Of a stretch of 32,312 nucleotides of DNA, positions 1 to 8,653 are shown piece after piece. The stretch covers positions 1-32,312 of the forward strand of contig CAZJDV010000021.1 in assembly GCA_964544865.1 (NCBI GenBank), given 5' to 3'. Source of the DNA: CAZJDV01 sp964544865 (GTDB taxonomy: Bacteria > Chloroflexota > Dehalococcoidia > Lucifugimonadales > CAJWER01). The translations under genes were made by a program, and so were the position numbers. The notes below the pieces were generated by a model, which did not search any database, had not been told where the DNA came from, and saw only the letters and a list, made by a program, of their open reading frames with translations. The number at the start of each line of letters is the position of its first letter. Position 1 is the first letter of the stretch.

Positions 1-580
1 TTACTACCCACTGGCTCCGATGCTGAGGACTTCCGCTGTGTTTTCGACTTCGATCAGGCGTTGACCATGGTTAGACCCGGCGTCCAGGTCGGGGGAACCA
101 TGGGGGCAGTCTGGGCAGGTAGGGGCGACTTTAGACCCGAAGGATTTGGCGAGCGACTCCGCAAGGAATTCGCCTGACAGTTTGTAAAATACAAGCAGAA
201 AGCCCGCCTCAAATACAACGTGAGGCTTAGGGTCACGCCAGACCCTATTGTCGAATCTATTGTTGGAGTCGTAGAAGGCTCACCAAAACTACAGGTGCAT
301 ATTCATCCGGTTCTTCGGACTCTCGTGGAGATGCTATGCGATGCTGATTCCATGCCCCACCCTCGTCAAGACAGGCATGACGAGCCCCACGAGATTCCAG
401 ACGTTCGCAAACATCTGCGGTCGCCAGAATGTGTCAAAGAGATTGCCCCTGAATACAGGCTGCTGCTGGATGTGCTACGTGTGTAGCTTCTTTACCCTTT
501 CGTGAAAGCCGCGCGAAAATTCCACTGGAGTCCTCAGCCAACCAGAAGCTTCCACATTGAATCAACCTCCGGAGCGTTTG
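1..580. other. Left-edge region without a confident gene
   Basis: No gene can be called with confidence here. On the plus strand one frame is open from the window edge to a TGA at 175-177, ending DFRPEGFGERLRKEFA, so it could be the 3' end of a gene that starts outside the window. The same frame reopens to 486, with a possible GTG start at 220 but no ribosome binding site. On the minus strand a competing frame is open from about 264 down to about 3. It ends with a CPDC zinc-ribbon-like motif but has no start codon. Third-position GC in both frames looks lower than in the flanking genes. This may be decayed coding DNA. I cannot decide which strand was coding. Confidence 0.3.
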
Positions 581-1516
581 ATGGGCGATAGTGAGCGGGA
601 CATAGTGATCGTGGGCGGCGGCGCGGCGGGGTTTACGGCGGGGCTGTACGCCAGCCGCGCGGGGCTCGACACATTGCTGCTGGAGCGCATGATGCCGGGC
701 GGGCAAATCGTGAATGCCGAGAAGATCGAGAACCTGCCAGGCTTCCCGGACGGGATCGCCGGCGCAGAGGTTGGGGCGTTGCTCCAGGACCAGGCGACCA
801 GGTTCGGCCTGGATGTGGAACTGTCCGAGGTCATCGGCCTCGGAGCCGGAGAGCGGCGGTGGACCATTCGAACGACCGAAGGGGAAATGACCGCAGGTGC
901 GGTCATCGTGGCAGCCGGATCTACGCTGAAAAAGCTGGGAGTCCCGAGGGAAGACGAGCTCCACGGCGCCGGCGTATCCTACTGCGCGACCTGTGACGGC
1001 GGATTCTTCACCGACGAGACCGTCGCCGTCGTGGGCGGAGGCGATTCCGCCCTCGACGAGGCCCTGGTGCTGACCGAGTTCGCGTCCAGGATCATCATCT
1101 TCCATCGGCGGGACAGATTTAGCGGCCAGAAGGTACTCCAGGACGGAGTGCTGTCCCACCCCAAGATCGAAGTGCGTTGGGGTACGGTGGTGGACGCCAT
1201 ACTGGGCAACGGCCTGGTAAACGGAGTCAGCGTCACCGACATCGCCTCCGGCGAGACGACGAGAGTCGACCTGGCAGGCATCTTCATCTACGTCGGCCTT
1301 GCACCCAATAGCGATTTCTTGGGCGGCCTGATTCCGCTGGACGGGCGCGGGCACGTGCCGACGGACATTTGGATGCGCACGTCCCTGCCGGGCCTCCTGG
1401 CGGCGGGAGACATCAGACAGAGCTCGGCGGCCCAGCTCACGACCGCCGCGGGCGACGGCGCGACAGCCGCCATCGCCGCCCAGCGATACCTTGCAGGCCG
1501 CGGATGGCCCGTGTAA
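581..1516 (+). CDS. trxB: Thioredoxin reductase (NADPH, FAD)
   Basis: This flavoenzyme passes electrons from NADPH to thioredoxin in the cytoplasm. The 311-residue length fits the low-molecular-weight family. Visible features are an N-terminal FAD-binding GGGAAG (residues 12-17), the redox-active CATC disulfide (135-138), an NADPH-binding GGGDSA (152-157), the HRR motif that marks NADPH preference, and a C-terminal FAD-binding stretch around AAGD. I chose ATG 581 because GGAG lies 6-7 bases upstream. The in-frame TTG at 557 has no ribosome binding site. It appears to be transcribed alone. A role in recycling the MsrA encoded at 4893-5438 is plausible, but no thioredoxin gene is in the window. 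Confidence 0.93.
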   Translation: MGDSERDIVIVGGGAAGFTAGLYASRAGLDTLLLERMMPGGQIVNAEKIENLPGFPDGIAGAEVGALLQDQATRFGLDVELSEVIGLGAGERRWTIRTTEGEMTAGAVIVAAGSTLKKLGVPREDELHGAGVSYCATCDGGFFTDETVAVVGGGDSALDEALVLTEFASRIIIFHRRDRFSGQKVLQDGVLSHPKIEVRWGTVVDAILGNGLVNGVSVTDIASGETTRVDLAGIFIYVGLAPNSDFLGGLIPLDGRGHVPTDIWMRTSLPGLLAAGDIRQSSAAQLTTAAGDGATAAIAAQRYLAGRGWPV

Positions 1517-1741
1517 GCGCTCTCACCTCACTGCTGGTCGTGCCCTGAAGAGCAGGCCATAGCACTTTTTCTCCAGCGAGCGGCCCTCGGGAAAGACAAC
1601 GGGGCTTCGCCGGCGTATCAATCATGATGGTCCCTCCGGACGCCGCGAATCTCTGAACACCCTCTTCGGACAGACATTCGAGGGGAAGCGAATATCATCG
1701 ACCTGGCGACGACGCACATCACAAGTTGCCGGAACAGCCTC

Positions 1742-2926
1742 GTGAAGAAGGCCATCGCATCTCATCTGGTGCTGCTGTTCCTGGGTGTGGCCTGTGGGCT
1801 GGTCGAGGGCGTCTCTCAGAGCGCACCGGCCTGGTCTCCCGACGGGAGCATGATCGCCTTCGTGTCCGCCCGCGACGGTAACCCCGAGATATACGTCATG
1901 GACGCGAATGGCGCCTCTGTGGCGCGACTGACCAATAACGACTCGACCGATGGCTCTCCAGTCTGGTCGCCTGACGGAAGCCAGATCGCCTTCGTCCGCT
2001 ATCTACCCGTGTTGGCGTTCGATCGGCATGGGGAAGAGGCCGTCCAGGTCCGCAACGCCGAGATATTCGTCATGGACGTCGACGGAGGGGGGCAAAAGAG
2101 GCTGACGTTCAACGAGGTCCAGGATGTCGCGCCGTCCTGGTCGCCAGACGGCGGCAAGATCGCCTTCGTGCGAAGCCGTGCTCTAATCACGACCTCCGCG
2201 GACGGCGACCTCAACTTCCAGAAGCGCAACCCCGAGTTGCTCGTCATGAGTCCGAATGGCGGCAACGAGAGACGCCTGTCGGGCAACACCAATCTGGCCT
2301 TTTTCTCATCCTGGTCTCCCCACGGCAGCAAGATCGCCTTCGTATCGGACCGCGACGGAAACGGCGAGATATATGTTATCGGCACGGATGGCGGCGAGGA
2401 GACCCGGTTAACCGCGCACCCCGCCCTGGATTCGATGCCCTCCTGGTCTCCGGACGGCACCAGGATCGCGTTCTCGTCTCGCCGTGTCGAGGTCGTCCCC
2501 GACGTGCATCCGTTCGTCACCGAGTTCAGGAAGGCACGCGCCGGCACCGAGTTTCCTGTCAACGGCAATTTCAAGATCTACGTGATGAACGCAGACGGGA
2601 GCGGCATCGTCGGGATCACCACGGACGCCCGCACGGACGACGTGAGACCCGCATGGTCCCCCGACGGACGCTACGTCCTGTTCGACAGCCGTTTCAAGTT
2701 CGCCGTCCAGGCGCGGAAGGGCAACAACGACATCTATACGGTCCGGGCCGACGGCTCTGAGCTTCGGGCCCTGGTCAGGAATCGCACCAACAACCCCGAT
2801 CGCGACCGGTTCCCGTCCTGGTCGCCCGACGGACGCCACATCGCATTCATGTCCCAGCGCACGGGCCGCGAGGAGGTCCTCATCACCGGAACCGCCGCCA
2901 TTCTCGGCTCCAGCGCACTGGACTAG
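1742..2926 (+). CDS. Secreted TolB-like PD40 beta-propeller protein
   Basis: The 394-residue protein begins with a short basic MKK stretch and a hydrophobic segment, which reads as a signal peptide. A cysteine follows GVA near residue 18, but this is a poor lipobox. The rest is built from PD40 repeats: seven copies of a WSPDG-type motif (one is WSPHG), each followed by an I/V-A-F strand, and several also by an EIYVM-like strand. That suggests a six- or seven-bladed propeller in the periplasm or outside the cell. PD40 propellers usually bind proteins or peptides, as in TolB or the N-terminal domain of DPP-type peptidases. No peptidase domain follows, so the function is unknown. The start is GTG 1742 and the ribosome binding site is weak. 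Confidence 0.8.
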   Translation: MKKAIASHLVLLFLGVACGLVEGVSQSAPAWSPDGSMIAFVSARDGNPEIYVMDANGASVARLTNNDSTDGSPVWSPDGSQIAFVRYLPVLAFDRHGEEAVQVRNAEIFVMDVDGGGQKRLTFNEVQDVAPSWSPDGGKIAFVRSRALITTSADGDLNFQKRNPELLVMSPNGGNERRLSGNTNLAFFSSWSPHGSKIAFVSDRDGNGEIYVIGTDGGEETRLTAHPALDSMPSWSPDGTRIAFSSRRVEVVPDVHPFVTEFRKARAGTEFPVNGNFKIYVMNADGSGIVGITTDARTDDVRPAWSPDGRYVLFDSRFKFAVQARKGNNDIYTVRADGSELRALVRNRTNNPDRDRFPSWSPDGRHIAFMSQRTGREEVLITGTAAILGSSALD

Positions 2927-2951
2927 CCCGGCCGGACCGCCTTTGTTCCGT

Positions 2952-2978
2952 CCCCGGTCTCCGAGAAATGACCCGGGG
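2952..2978. terminator. Weak hairpin between convergent genes
   Basis: CCCCGGTC pairs with GACCCGGGG, with one bulged C and a loop of about 10 bases. It lies between the convergent ends of the PD40 gene and the metallo-hydrolase gene. There is no U-run, so it is only a candidate shared terminator. Confidence 0.3.
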
Positions 2979-2983
2979 GGCTC

Positions 2984-3955
2984 CTATCGCTGGGTGAGAA
3001 CCCAGAACTCCGGCCCGTCGGTCTGAATCTCGATATGCCCGTGCTCCCAGGTGCGATAGAGCTTCATCCCGCTCGCGGAAAGCTGATCGTAGACGCGAAT
3101 CCCCCGCTCATCCTCCGAGAGCCATCGCGGCATGGACGCGACTCCTACCTGTGCGTCCAGGGCCTCGACCCAGGCATCGCCTGTGCTGTTGGCGCCGGCG
3201 TGATGGCCGACCTTGAGCACGTCGGTGGCGAGGTCCCTGCCGAGCGCCATGATGCGCTCCTCCTGGACGAATCCGGCGTCCGCCATCAAGAGCATCGTGA
3301 AGGCCCCGTACGTGAGCCGTATCACCACGCAGTTGTTGTTGAGATAGCTATCAGCATCCAGCTCGGGCTTGGCGGCGGAGAGCACCTCGCATACAACCCC
3401 ATCGCCCAGATCGATCATCTGGCCCTCCAACGCCTCGACCACCCGCACACCCTTCAGGGCGCAGCCCTCTTCGATGCCCTGCCGCAGCTCAACGTAGCCG
3501 GCTGCCGTATCCGGGTCGATCTCCTTGAGCCTCTCTTCCGATATCTGAGACCAGAGTACGTGGCCTACCTCGATGTCTTCGGACAGCACCAGCTCGCGTA
3601 TGCCGCTGCTGTGGTCGCGATGCAGGTGGCTCATCACCATCCAGTCGATGGCTCCGATACCTCTTTGCTTCAGGAAACCCGCGATCGGGTTCTGCCCATA
3701 GGTCGTCCCGCCCCACTTCGGGTCGGAGTACCCGCTATTCCATGCGGCGTCGATGAGCATGGTCTTGCCGGACGGGGAAACAATTAGTATGGACTCCGCG
3801 ACGAAACCCCGGGAGTCGCCCGAGCCGAGGCCGCTCCCCATCGCGTGTTCCGGCGCCCAGTCCGCGCCCAGGCGGTTGTCGGCATCGAACACCACGATTC
3901 GCAAAACGTCCTCTCCATCGCTCAACCTTGGAAGGACCAGTCTAGATCTACTCAT
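2984..3955 (-). CDS. ComEC/Rec2-like metallo-beta-lactamase-fold hydrolase
   Basis: The 323-residue protein has a metallo-beta-lactamase fold. The metal-binding HLHRDH motif is at residues 110-115. A downstream MADAG segment supplies the bridging aspartate, and KVGHHAG supplies a late histidine. The layout resembles the stand-alone hydrolase domain of ComEC (COG2333), here without competence membrane domains, so a nuclease or phosphoesterase role is possible but unproven. No signal peptide is visible. I chose ATG 3955 because AGGAA precedes it and it begins 19 bases after the TauE stop. The longer start at 3991 would overlap the upstream gene and lacks a ribosome binding site. It is probably the last gene of the minus-strand operon. 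Confidence 0.82.
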   Translation of the reverse strand: MSRSRLVLPRLSDGEDVLRIVVFDADNRLGADWAPEHAMGSGLGSGDSRGFVAESILIVSPSGKTMLIDAAWNSGYSDPKWGGTTYGQNPIAGFLKQRGIGAIDWMVMSHLHRDHSSGIRELVLSEDIEVGHVLWSQISEERLKEIDPDTAAGYVELRQGIEEGCALKGVRVVEALEGQMIDLGDGVVCEVLSAAKPELDADSYLNNNCVVIRLTYGAFTMLLMADAGFVQEERIMALGRDLATDVLKVGHHAGANSTGDAWVEALDAQVGVASMPRWLSEDERGIRVYDQLSASGMKLYRTWEHGHIEIQTDGPEFWVLTQR

Positions 3956-3974
3956 CAAGTTGTTCCTATCAGTA

Positions 3975-4820
3975 TTAGGTCGCGACCGCACGCACTATGA
4001 GCAGCGCCCCGACTACGACCATCACCAGACCCAGGGTCATTATCAGCCGGCCCAGGCTAACCTTTCCGGTCAGCTTGACCCCGAAGTGAACGCCCACCAT
4101 GGCGCTCGCGGCCATCAAGAACGCCAGCGGATAGTCCACCTGCCCGCGGGCGACATGTCCTATCCATCCGGTGGCGCCCATGAAGAAACCGATGACCATG
4201 TTCGTGCCCACCGCCGCACGAGGGTCCACCCTCAGCACGCGGACCATCGCGGGTATCCTGAGAGAGCCCAGGATCAGCCCGACCGCCCCGCCGGCGACGC
4301 CTATCGCTAGGCCCATCGCCGCGGCCAGCGTCACGTGTTTCCTATCGAAGACACCCCGTAATTTCGTTGAAACGGACTCGCTGAGGGCAGCGCCCTCGGC
4401 ACTGGCGGCGAGCTCTTTCCGGGCGCGGTTGACGAGCTCCACTCCCTGCCATAGCACTAAGACTCCCACGACAAGGATGAGAAGTGACTCCTCCACCAGG
4501 TGGCCGTAGAACCCGCCGACGAACGCACCGACGACGCTGGGAGCGCCCATCGTAACCGCCAGGCGCTTGACAACACGCCGGGCCCGCAGGTGCCCGACGG
4601 CCCCTGTAAGGGAGCTCGCCGTGCTGACTATGATGTTGGTGCCGGCGGCGACCGCCGGCGAAACGCCAAGCAGGAGGAGGGCGGGAAGCCGGATCGTCCC
4701 CAGAGCCATTCCTACGCATCCGCCCAACACGCCAACGGCAAGGGAAATGACGGTGAGCAGGGCGGCCTTCCACAGCAGAACGTCGGAAGGCAGCCCCATG
4801 TCTTCAAGGAACAATATCAC
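3975..4820 (-). CDS. TauE/SafE family sulfite/organosulfonate exporter
   Basis: This is a 281-residue polytopic membrane protein with about eight hydrophobic segments. It has the internal duplication typical of TauE/SafE (former DUF81): a GG-x2-G-x3-LG-x2-R-x-P-x-L segment followed by a GTN motif appears near the N-terminus and again after a central hydrophilic linker of about 35 residues. Family members are proposed to move sulfite, sulfoacetate or related anions. The substrate here cannot be read from sequence. The start is GTG 4820, with an internal ATG at 4799 as an alternative; neither ribosome binding site is strong. It lies 72 bases downstream of msrA and 19 bases upstream of the metallo-hydrolase, so co-transcription is likely. 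Confidence 0.88.
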   Translation of the reverse strand: MILFLEDMGLPSDVLLWKAALLTVISLAVGVLGGCVGMALGTIRLPALLLLGVSPAVAAGTNIIVSTASSLTGAVGHLRARRVVKRLAVTMGAPSVVGAFVGGFYGHLVEESLLILVVGVLVLWQGVELVNRARKELAASAEGAALSESVSTKLRGVFDRKHVTLAAAMGLAIGVAGGAVGLILGSLRIPAMVRVLRVDPRAAVGTNMVIGFFMGATGWIGHVARGQVDYPLAFLMAASAMVGVHFGVKLTGKVSLGRLIMTLGLVMVVVGALLIVRAVAT

Positions 4821-4892
4821 ACTCTCTCACAATGAAGAGTCCGCTGACGTTGGCTGGCCGCCAGAAGTCCTACACAGACCTGCCGAAGTAGG

Positions 4893-5438
4893 TCAGGAAT
4901 CCAGCAGGGCCTGATGCTCTTTCCGCAGCTTGACCAGCTTCGGCTCTATTACGATCCGGCAGTACGCCGCCTCAGGATTGCGGTTGTAGTAGCTCTTATG
5001 GTAGTCCTCCGCCTGGAAGAACACCTCAAGAGGTTCAAGCTCAGTCACAATAGGGCCCGGCAACAGGCGCCGCGCCTCGATATCGGCCATCACCGCCCGG
5101 GCATCCTGCTTCTGGGACTCCGAATGGTAAAAGATGGCCGAGCGGTACTGAGTGCCCACGTCTCCCTCTTGCCGGTTCAGGGTGGTGGGATCGTGGATGG
5201 TGAAGAACACGAACAGCAGATCGCGATAGCTCACGGCATGCGGGTCAAAGGATATCTGCACGACCTCGGCGTGGCCCGTCCGACCGGTGCAGACCTGCTC
5301 ATAGCTTGGGTCAAGGACGTGGCCCCCAGCATAACCGGACACCACTCCGCCCACGCCACGCACTTTCTCATAGGCGGCCTCCAGGCACCAGAAACACCCG
5401 CCGGCCAGCGTGGCCCTATCCTCGGAGTTTTCCATCAT
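4893..5438 (-). CDS. msrA: Peptide-methionine (S)-S-oxide reductase MsrA
   Basis: MsrA reduces methionine-S-sulfoxide in proteins and free form, using thioredoxin. The 181-residue product carries the signature GCFWC at residues 14-18, with the first Cys as nucleophile. It also has the conserved SGYAGG, GHAEVV, DVGTQYRS and EDYHKSYY segments, and a Cys near residue 164 that could act in resolution. GAGGAG sits just upstream of two adjacent ATG codons (5438 and 5435); the second gives the better spacing. It lies between the DUF4129 genes and the TauE permease on the same strand. No MsrB domain is fused. Confidence 0.95.
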   Translation of the reverse strand: MMENSEDRATLAGGCFWCLEAAYEKVRGVGGVVSGYAGGHVLDPSYEQVCTGRTGHAEVVQISFDPHAVSYRDLLFVFFTIHDPTTLNRQEGDVGTQYRSAIFYHSESQKQDARAVMADIEARRLLPGPIVTELEPLEVFFQAEDYHKSYYNRNPEAAYCRIVIEPKLVKLRKEHQALLDS

Positions 5439-5508
5439 GCTCCTCGATCCACCCTGGCGACCCCTCGCCCCTTTTCCCGGCCTTTACCCAAAACCCACCA
5501 TCTAACAC

Positions 5509-6954
5509 CTAGCCCGCCTGACCCCGCTTGCTAGCCAGAGAGGTCCTCATCTGGTCGATGCGCTCCTTCAACTCGGGGTGATTGCCGTAGAACGCGCGAT
5601 TGAATGCCGCGGTCGCCATTCGCACCAGATCGCGAGGGAAAACCGTCTCCAAGGTAGCCTGAAATTCGCTCGCCGTCTCGTGGGCCCTCCTCCGGAACCC
5701 GCGCCGCTCCGCCATCGTGACCATCTGATAGTAGATTCGCAATGCTTCAACCACGCCCGGATGGCCGTCGGGCAGCGCGAAGGTATGGGCCTCGCCGGAC
5801 CTGCCCAGCCAGCCCGGTACGAGCTTGGACAGCATGCGTCCCAGGTCGGATGCGAGGTCGGTTCCAACCCTGACTGACTCTCGATCGCCCTGCTCCCTGG
5901 CCGCCGCTCCGTGCGATCCGCGGCGGTAGGCCCTCAAGAACAGCATCAGCACAATGGTCCCGACGATCAGCGCGATGCCAATCAGGACCGACCATTCTAT
6001 GGCCTGAAGCAGCAGGCTGGATGCCGTCCGCACGCCCTCTTCGGCTAGCTCCGCCTCTTCCTGTGCCAACTGATCGATGCCCTGGCGGACCTCCTCGACG
6101 GTGATCTCGGTCTGATTTGTAAGCTCTGGACTGAACGGTCGGTCGAAGAATTTCAGTATCCCCTGTATCGCAAGATCGACGACGAAAGCTATGGGAATGA
6201 GAATCACCCACAGAACTCCTTCGGCCACCGTCCGCAGCGCCGAGAGGGCGGGGTCCGACACTCGCGACAGCGCGCCCCTCTGGACGAGGCTAAACAGTAC
6301 GCCGATCAGGACGACCGCCGACACCGGGCCGAACATGATGCTCGACCATCCGCCCCTCCGTGCCGTCCGGGAGGCGTTGATCGACATGCGATGTATGCTC
6401 AGACCGGCCAGCCCCGCGGCGAAGAAAATGAACGCCATCGAGAAGGAGTGCAGATCGACGGGCAATACGATGTCGACGAGTCCGGCGAACGCCAGCACGA
6501 AGACGCCCAGCCTCATGCTGAAAATCAGGCTCTCGCTGAGAGACTCGGCCGACGCCAGCGCCCCTCCCCTCCACCACAATAGGGCCCCGGCTACGACACC
6601 CACCGCTGCCGAGGCGCTGTATACCTGTGGATGGCCGCCGACAAACACGCGGGCGGGCCAGAGCAGGTCGAGCCCGAAAGCAGTGGTGGCCAGTTGCGAG
6701 GCGACGGCGCCGTAGAGCACCGCCACACCAATCAGGGCACGGTACCGGTATGCCCGCGAGACCCAGACGCCCTCCAGCCGCGACAGATGGACGATCGTCA
6801 GCGAGATACCCATCACCGCCATGACGACGGGCCAGGCGAGGGCGCCGCCGTAGATTTCCGTGGCGACACCGAATACGGCGATGGCCGAGAACAGCCAGGC
6901 GCTCTCCTCCACCAGGGTGGCGAACAGGACCCATCTGACTTTCCCTCGGGTCAA
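5509..6954 (-). CDS. DUF4129 membrane protein, second tandem copy
   Basis: The 481-residue protein has an N-terminal region with about nine membrane segments and a Glu-rich stretch around residues 285-310. A further membrane helix follows, then a cytoplasmic C-terminal DUF4129 domain (RIYYQM...RRGFRRRAHETASEF...AFYG). It aligns end to end with the neighbouring 7058-8653 product: both begin six residues before RWVL and share ESAWLF, LLWWRGG/ALWWRGG, FSMRLGVF/FSFRLGVF and DGHPGV. DUF4129 is normally the C-terminal part of TgpA-type transglutaminase-like proteins, but no Cys-His-Asp transglutaminase core is present. The start is TTG 6954, supported by alignment with the paralogue. The ribosome binding site is weak. 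Confidence 0.75.
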   Translation of the reverse strand: MTRGKVRWVLFATLVEESAWLFSAIAVFGVATEIYGGALAWPVVMAVMGISLTIVHLSRLEGVWVSRAYRYRALIGVAVLYGAVASQLATTAFGLDLLWPARVFVGGHPQVYSASAAVGVVAGALLWWRGGALASAESLSESLIFSMRLGVFVLAFAGLVDIVLPVDLHSFSMAFIFFAAGLAGLSIHRMSINASRTARRGGWSSIMFGPVSAVVLIGVLFSLVQRGALSRVSDPALSALRTVAEGVLWVILIPIAFVVDLAIQGILKFFDRPFSPELTNQTEITVEEVRQGIDQLAQEEAELAEEGVRTASSLLLQAIEWSVLIGIALIVGTIVLMLFLRAYRRGSHGAAAREQGDRESVRVGTDLASDLGRMLSKLVPGWLGRSGEAHTFALPDGHPGVVEALRIYYQMVTMAERRGFRRRAHETASEFQATLETVFPRDLVRMATAAFNRAFYGNHPELKERIDQMRTSLASKRGQAG

Positions 6955-7057
6955 CGGCTTTTCTCGTTTTTCATTGGCGGGCCGTGATCGCGTTTCTGAG
7001 CACGGTCGAAGGGCTCCTCAGATCGACATGCTTTATTGAGACGAACGGGACTGGCTA

Positions 7058-8653
7058 CTAGGTCGAGCGAAAGTCCGCGTCAGGCGAGGACCCTGTGCTC
7101 TGGACGCCAGACAGCCCCGTGGTAAGCCCCTTGACCGAGGAACGCATCTCCGAGATCTGCTCGTCGCTGGCCGGGTGGTTGCCGTAGAACGCGTTGACGA
7201 AGGCCCCCGTGGCCATCCGGACCAGCCGCCCGGGGAACAGCCCCTCGAGCGTAAGCTGGAACTCGTGCGGCGTCTGGTGATGATGCCTGCGGTACCCCAT
7301 GTCCTCCGCGGCGGTCAGCAGGGCATAGTAGACCCGCAGCACGTCGGCGACGCCGGGATGACCGTCCGGGATATTGAAGCCTTTCTTGTGACCGCGACGG
7401 TTCACCCAGCTTGGTACAAGCTTTAGCAATAACCTGGTGGCGTCCGACACCAGGTGAGTATCTTCCCTTAGCGAGTCCCGTTGTCCGACGGTGTCCACCG
7501 GGCCGCGTCCGAGGAGCTTTCGCAGGAAACGGTATAGCACGTACAGCAGCACGACGATGATTATCGCGAGAACGATCCACTCTATCACCTGGATTACCGC
7601 GTCGAGCATGGCGCCATCTTCCTCCGCCCGCTCCGCGTCGGCGGCGCGCTGCTCGACCGTCTCGTTCAGCCTCCTGTTGCCGGCCGAGTCGCGCATCCCT
7701 CCAAAGGCGGTGTCGAAGATGCTCAGCACCGCGTTAACGAATACGGTCCACGCGGCCGATATCGGAATGACCAGTCCCCAAAAAACGCCGTTCACGACAG
7801 AGTCCAGCATAGACAGTGCCGGCCTAGAGAGATACCCAAGGATGTCCCTTTGAAGGAAGCTGAACACCAGGCCGGCGCCGAGGACGCTCGTCACGACGAC
7901 GCCTATAACCTTGGGCCATGTCCGTGCCTTGGCGGACTCCTTAGTCTCCGGCAGCAGGTGGCCGACGCTGAGGCCCCCGAGCCCGGCCGCGAAGAAGATA
8001 AATATCATCGGGAAGGTGTCCAGGTCGGCCGGGTGGAGGATGTCCAGGGCGGTGGCTATGGCGAGGCCGAAAACACCGAGGCGGAAGCTGAACGTCAGAC
8101 TCTCGATCGGGAACTCTTTTCCCGCGAGGCTGCCTCCCCGCCACCACAACGCCATTCCCATGAGGATGCCGATCAGGGCGACGAGCCGGTAGCCCTCTGG
8201 CGCGGAATCGAAAAACGCGATGCTCGCCCAACTTAGATCGAAACCGCCAACACCGCGAGTCACATTTGACGCGACCATAAAGTAGACGACGCTGACGCCC
8301 GCGACGAACCGGAGCAGGTACATGACCTCCGCCGAGGCCGCCTTGATGGGCCGGTGATATGCCAGCATGGAGGCGATGACCACTGCCGTCAACAGGCTGG
8401 GCCAGCGAATCAGGCCGTCGACAGACCCCGCGGCTATCGCTCCGACGCTCAGCACGGCGAAGGCCGCGATGAACGACGGTCTCAGCCGCGCCAGCAGCGT
8501 GGCGACGCCCATGATGACCAGCAAGGAGGGCCAGCGCATCGGGCTTCCATCGAGGCCCAGAGTGGCCCCCAGCACGCCGAAAACGGCGAATAGCCACGCG
8601 CTCTCCGACAATATGGTGGCCCCGAGGACCCATCTATCCTGCGACTGGCTCAC
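7058..8653 (-). CDS. DUF4129 membrane protein, first tandem copy
   Basis: The 531-residue protein has ten to eleven predicted membrane segments, a hydrophilic NRRLNETVEQRAADAERAEE stretch, another helix, and a C-terminal DUF4129 domain ending AFYGNHPASDEQISEMR. It is a diverged paralogue of the 5509-6954 product. It starts with GTG 8653, 20 bases inside the end of the DUF58 gene, with GGAGG 6 bases upstream, so the two are translationally coupled. No transglutaminase catalytic domain is visible. By analogy with MoxR-DUF58-TgpA loci it probably belongs to an envelope-associated assembly, but its role is unknown. Confidence 0.78.
   Translation of the reverse strand: MSQSQDRWVLGATILSESAWLFAVFGVLGATLGLDGSPMRWPSLLVIMGVATLLARLRPSFIAAFAVLSVGAIAAGSVDGLIRWPSLLTAVVIASMLAYHRPIKAASAEVMYLLRFVAGVSVVYFMVASNVTRGVGGFDLSWASIAFFDSAPEGYRLVALIGILMGMALWWRGGSLAGKEFPIESLTFSFRLGVFGLAIATALDILHPADLDTFPMIFIFFAAGLGGLSVGHLLPETKESAKARTWPKVIGVVVTSVLGAGLVFSFLQRDILGYLSRPALSMLDSVVNGVFWGLVIPISAAWTVFVNAVLSIFDTAFGGMRDSAGNRRLNETVEQRAADAERAEEDGAMLDAVIQVIEWIVLAIIIVVLLYVLYRFLRKLLGRGPVDTVGQRDSLREDTHLVSDATRLLLKLVPSWVNRRGHKKGFNIPDGHPGVADVLRVYYALLTAAEDMGYRRHHHQTPHEFQLTLEGLFPGRLVRMATGAFVNAFYGNHPASDEQISEMRSSVKGLTTGLSGVQSTGSSPDADFRST

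Noticed and set aside
434..1354. A long minus-strand open frame opposite thioredoxin reductase
   Set aside because: It is antisense to a fully convincing trxB, and its protein has no recognisable motif. It is a high-GC shadow frame.
5509..8653. The two DUF4129 genes as one gene split by a frameshift
   Set aside because: Both are complete from membrane part to C-terminal domain and align to each other end to end, so they are tandem paralogues.
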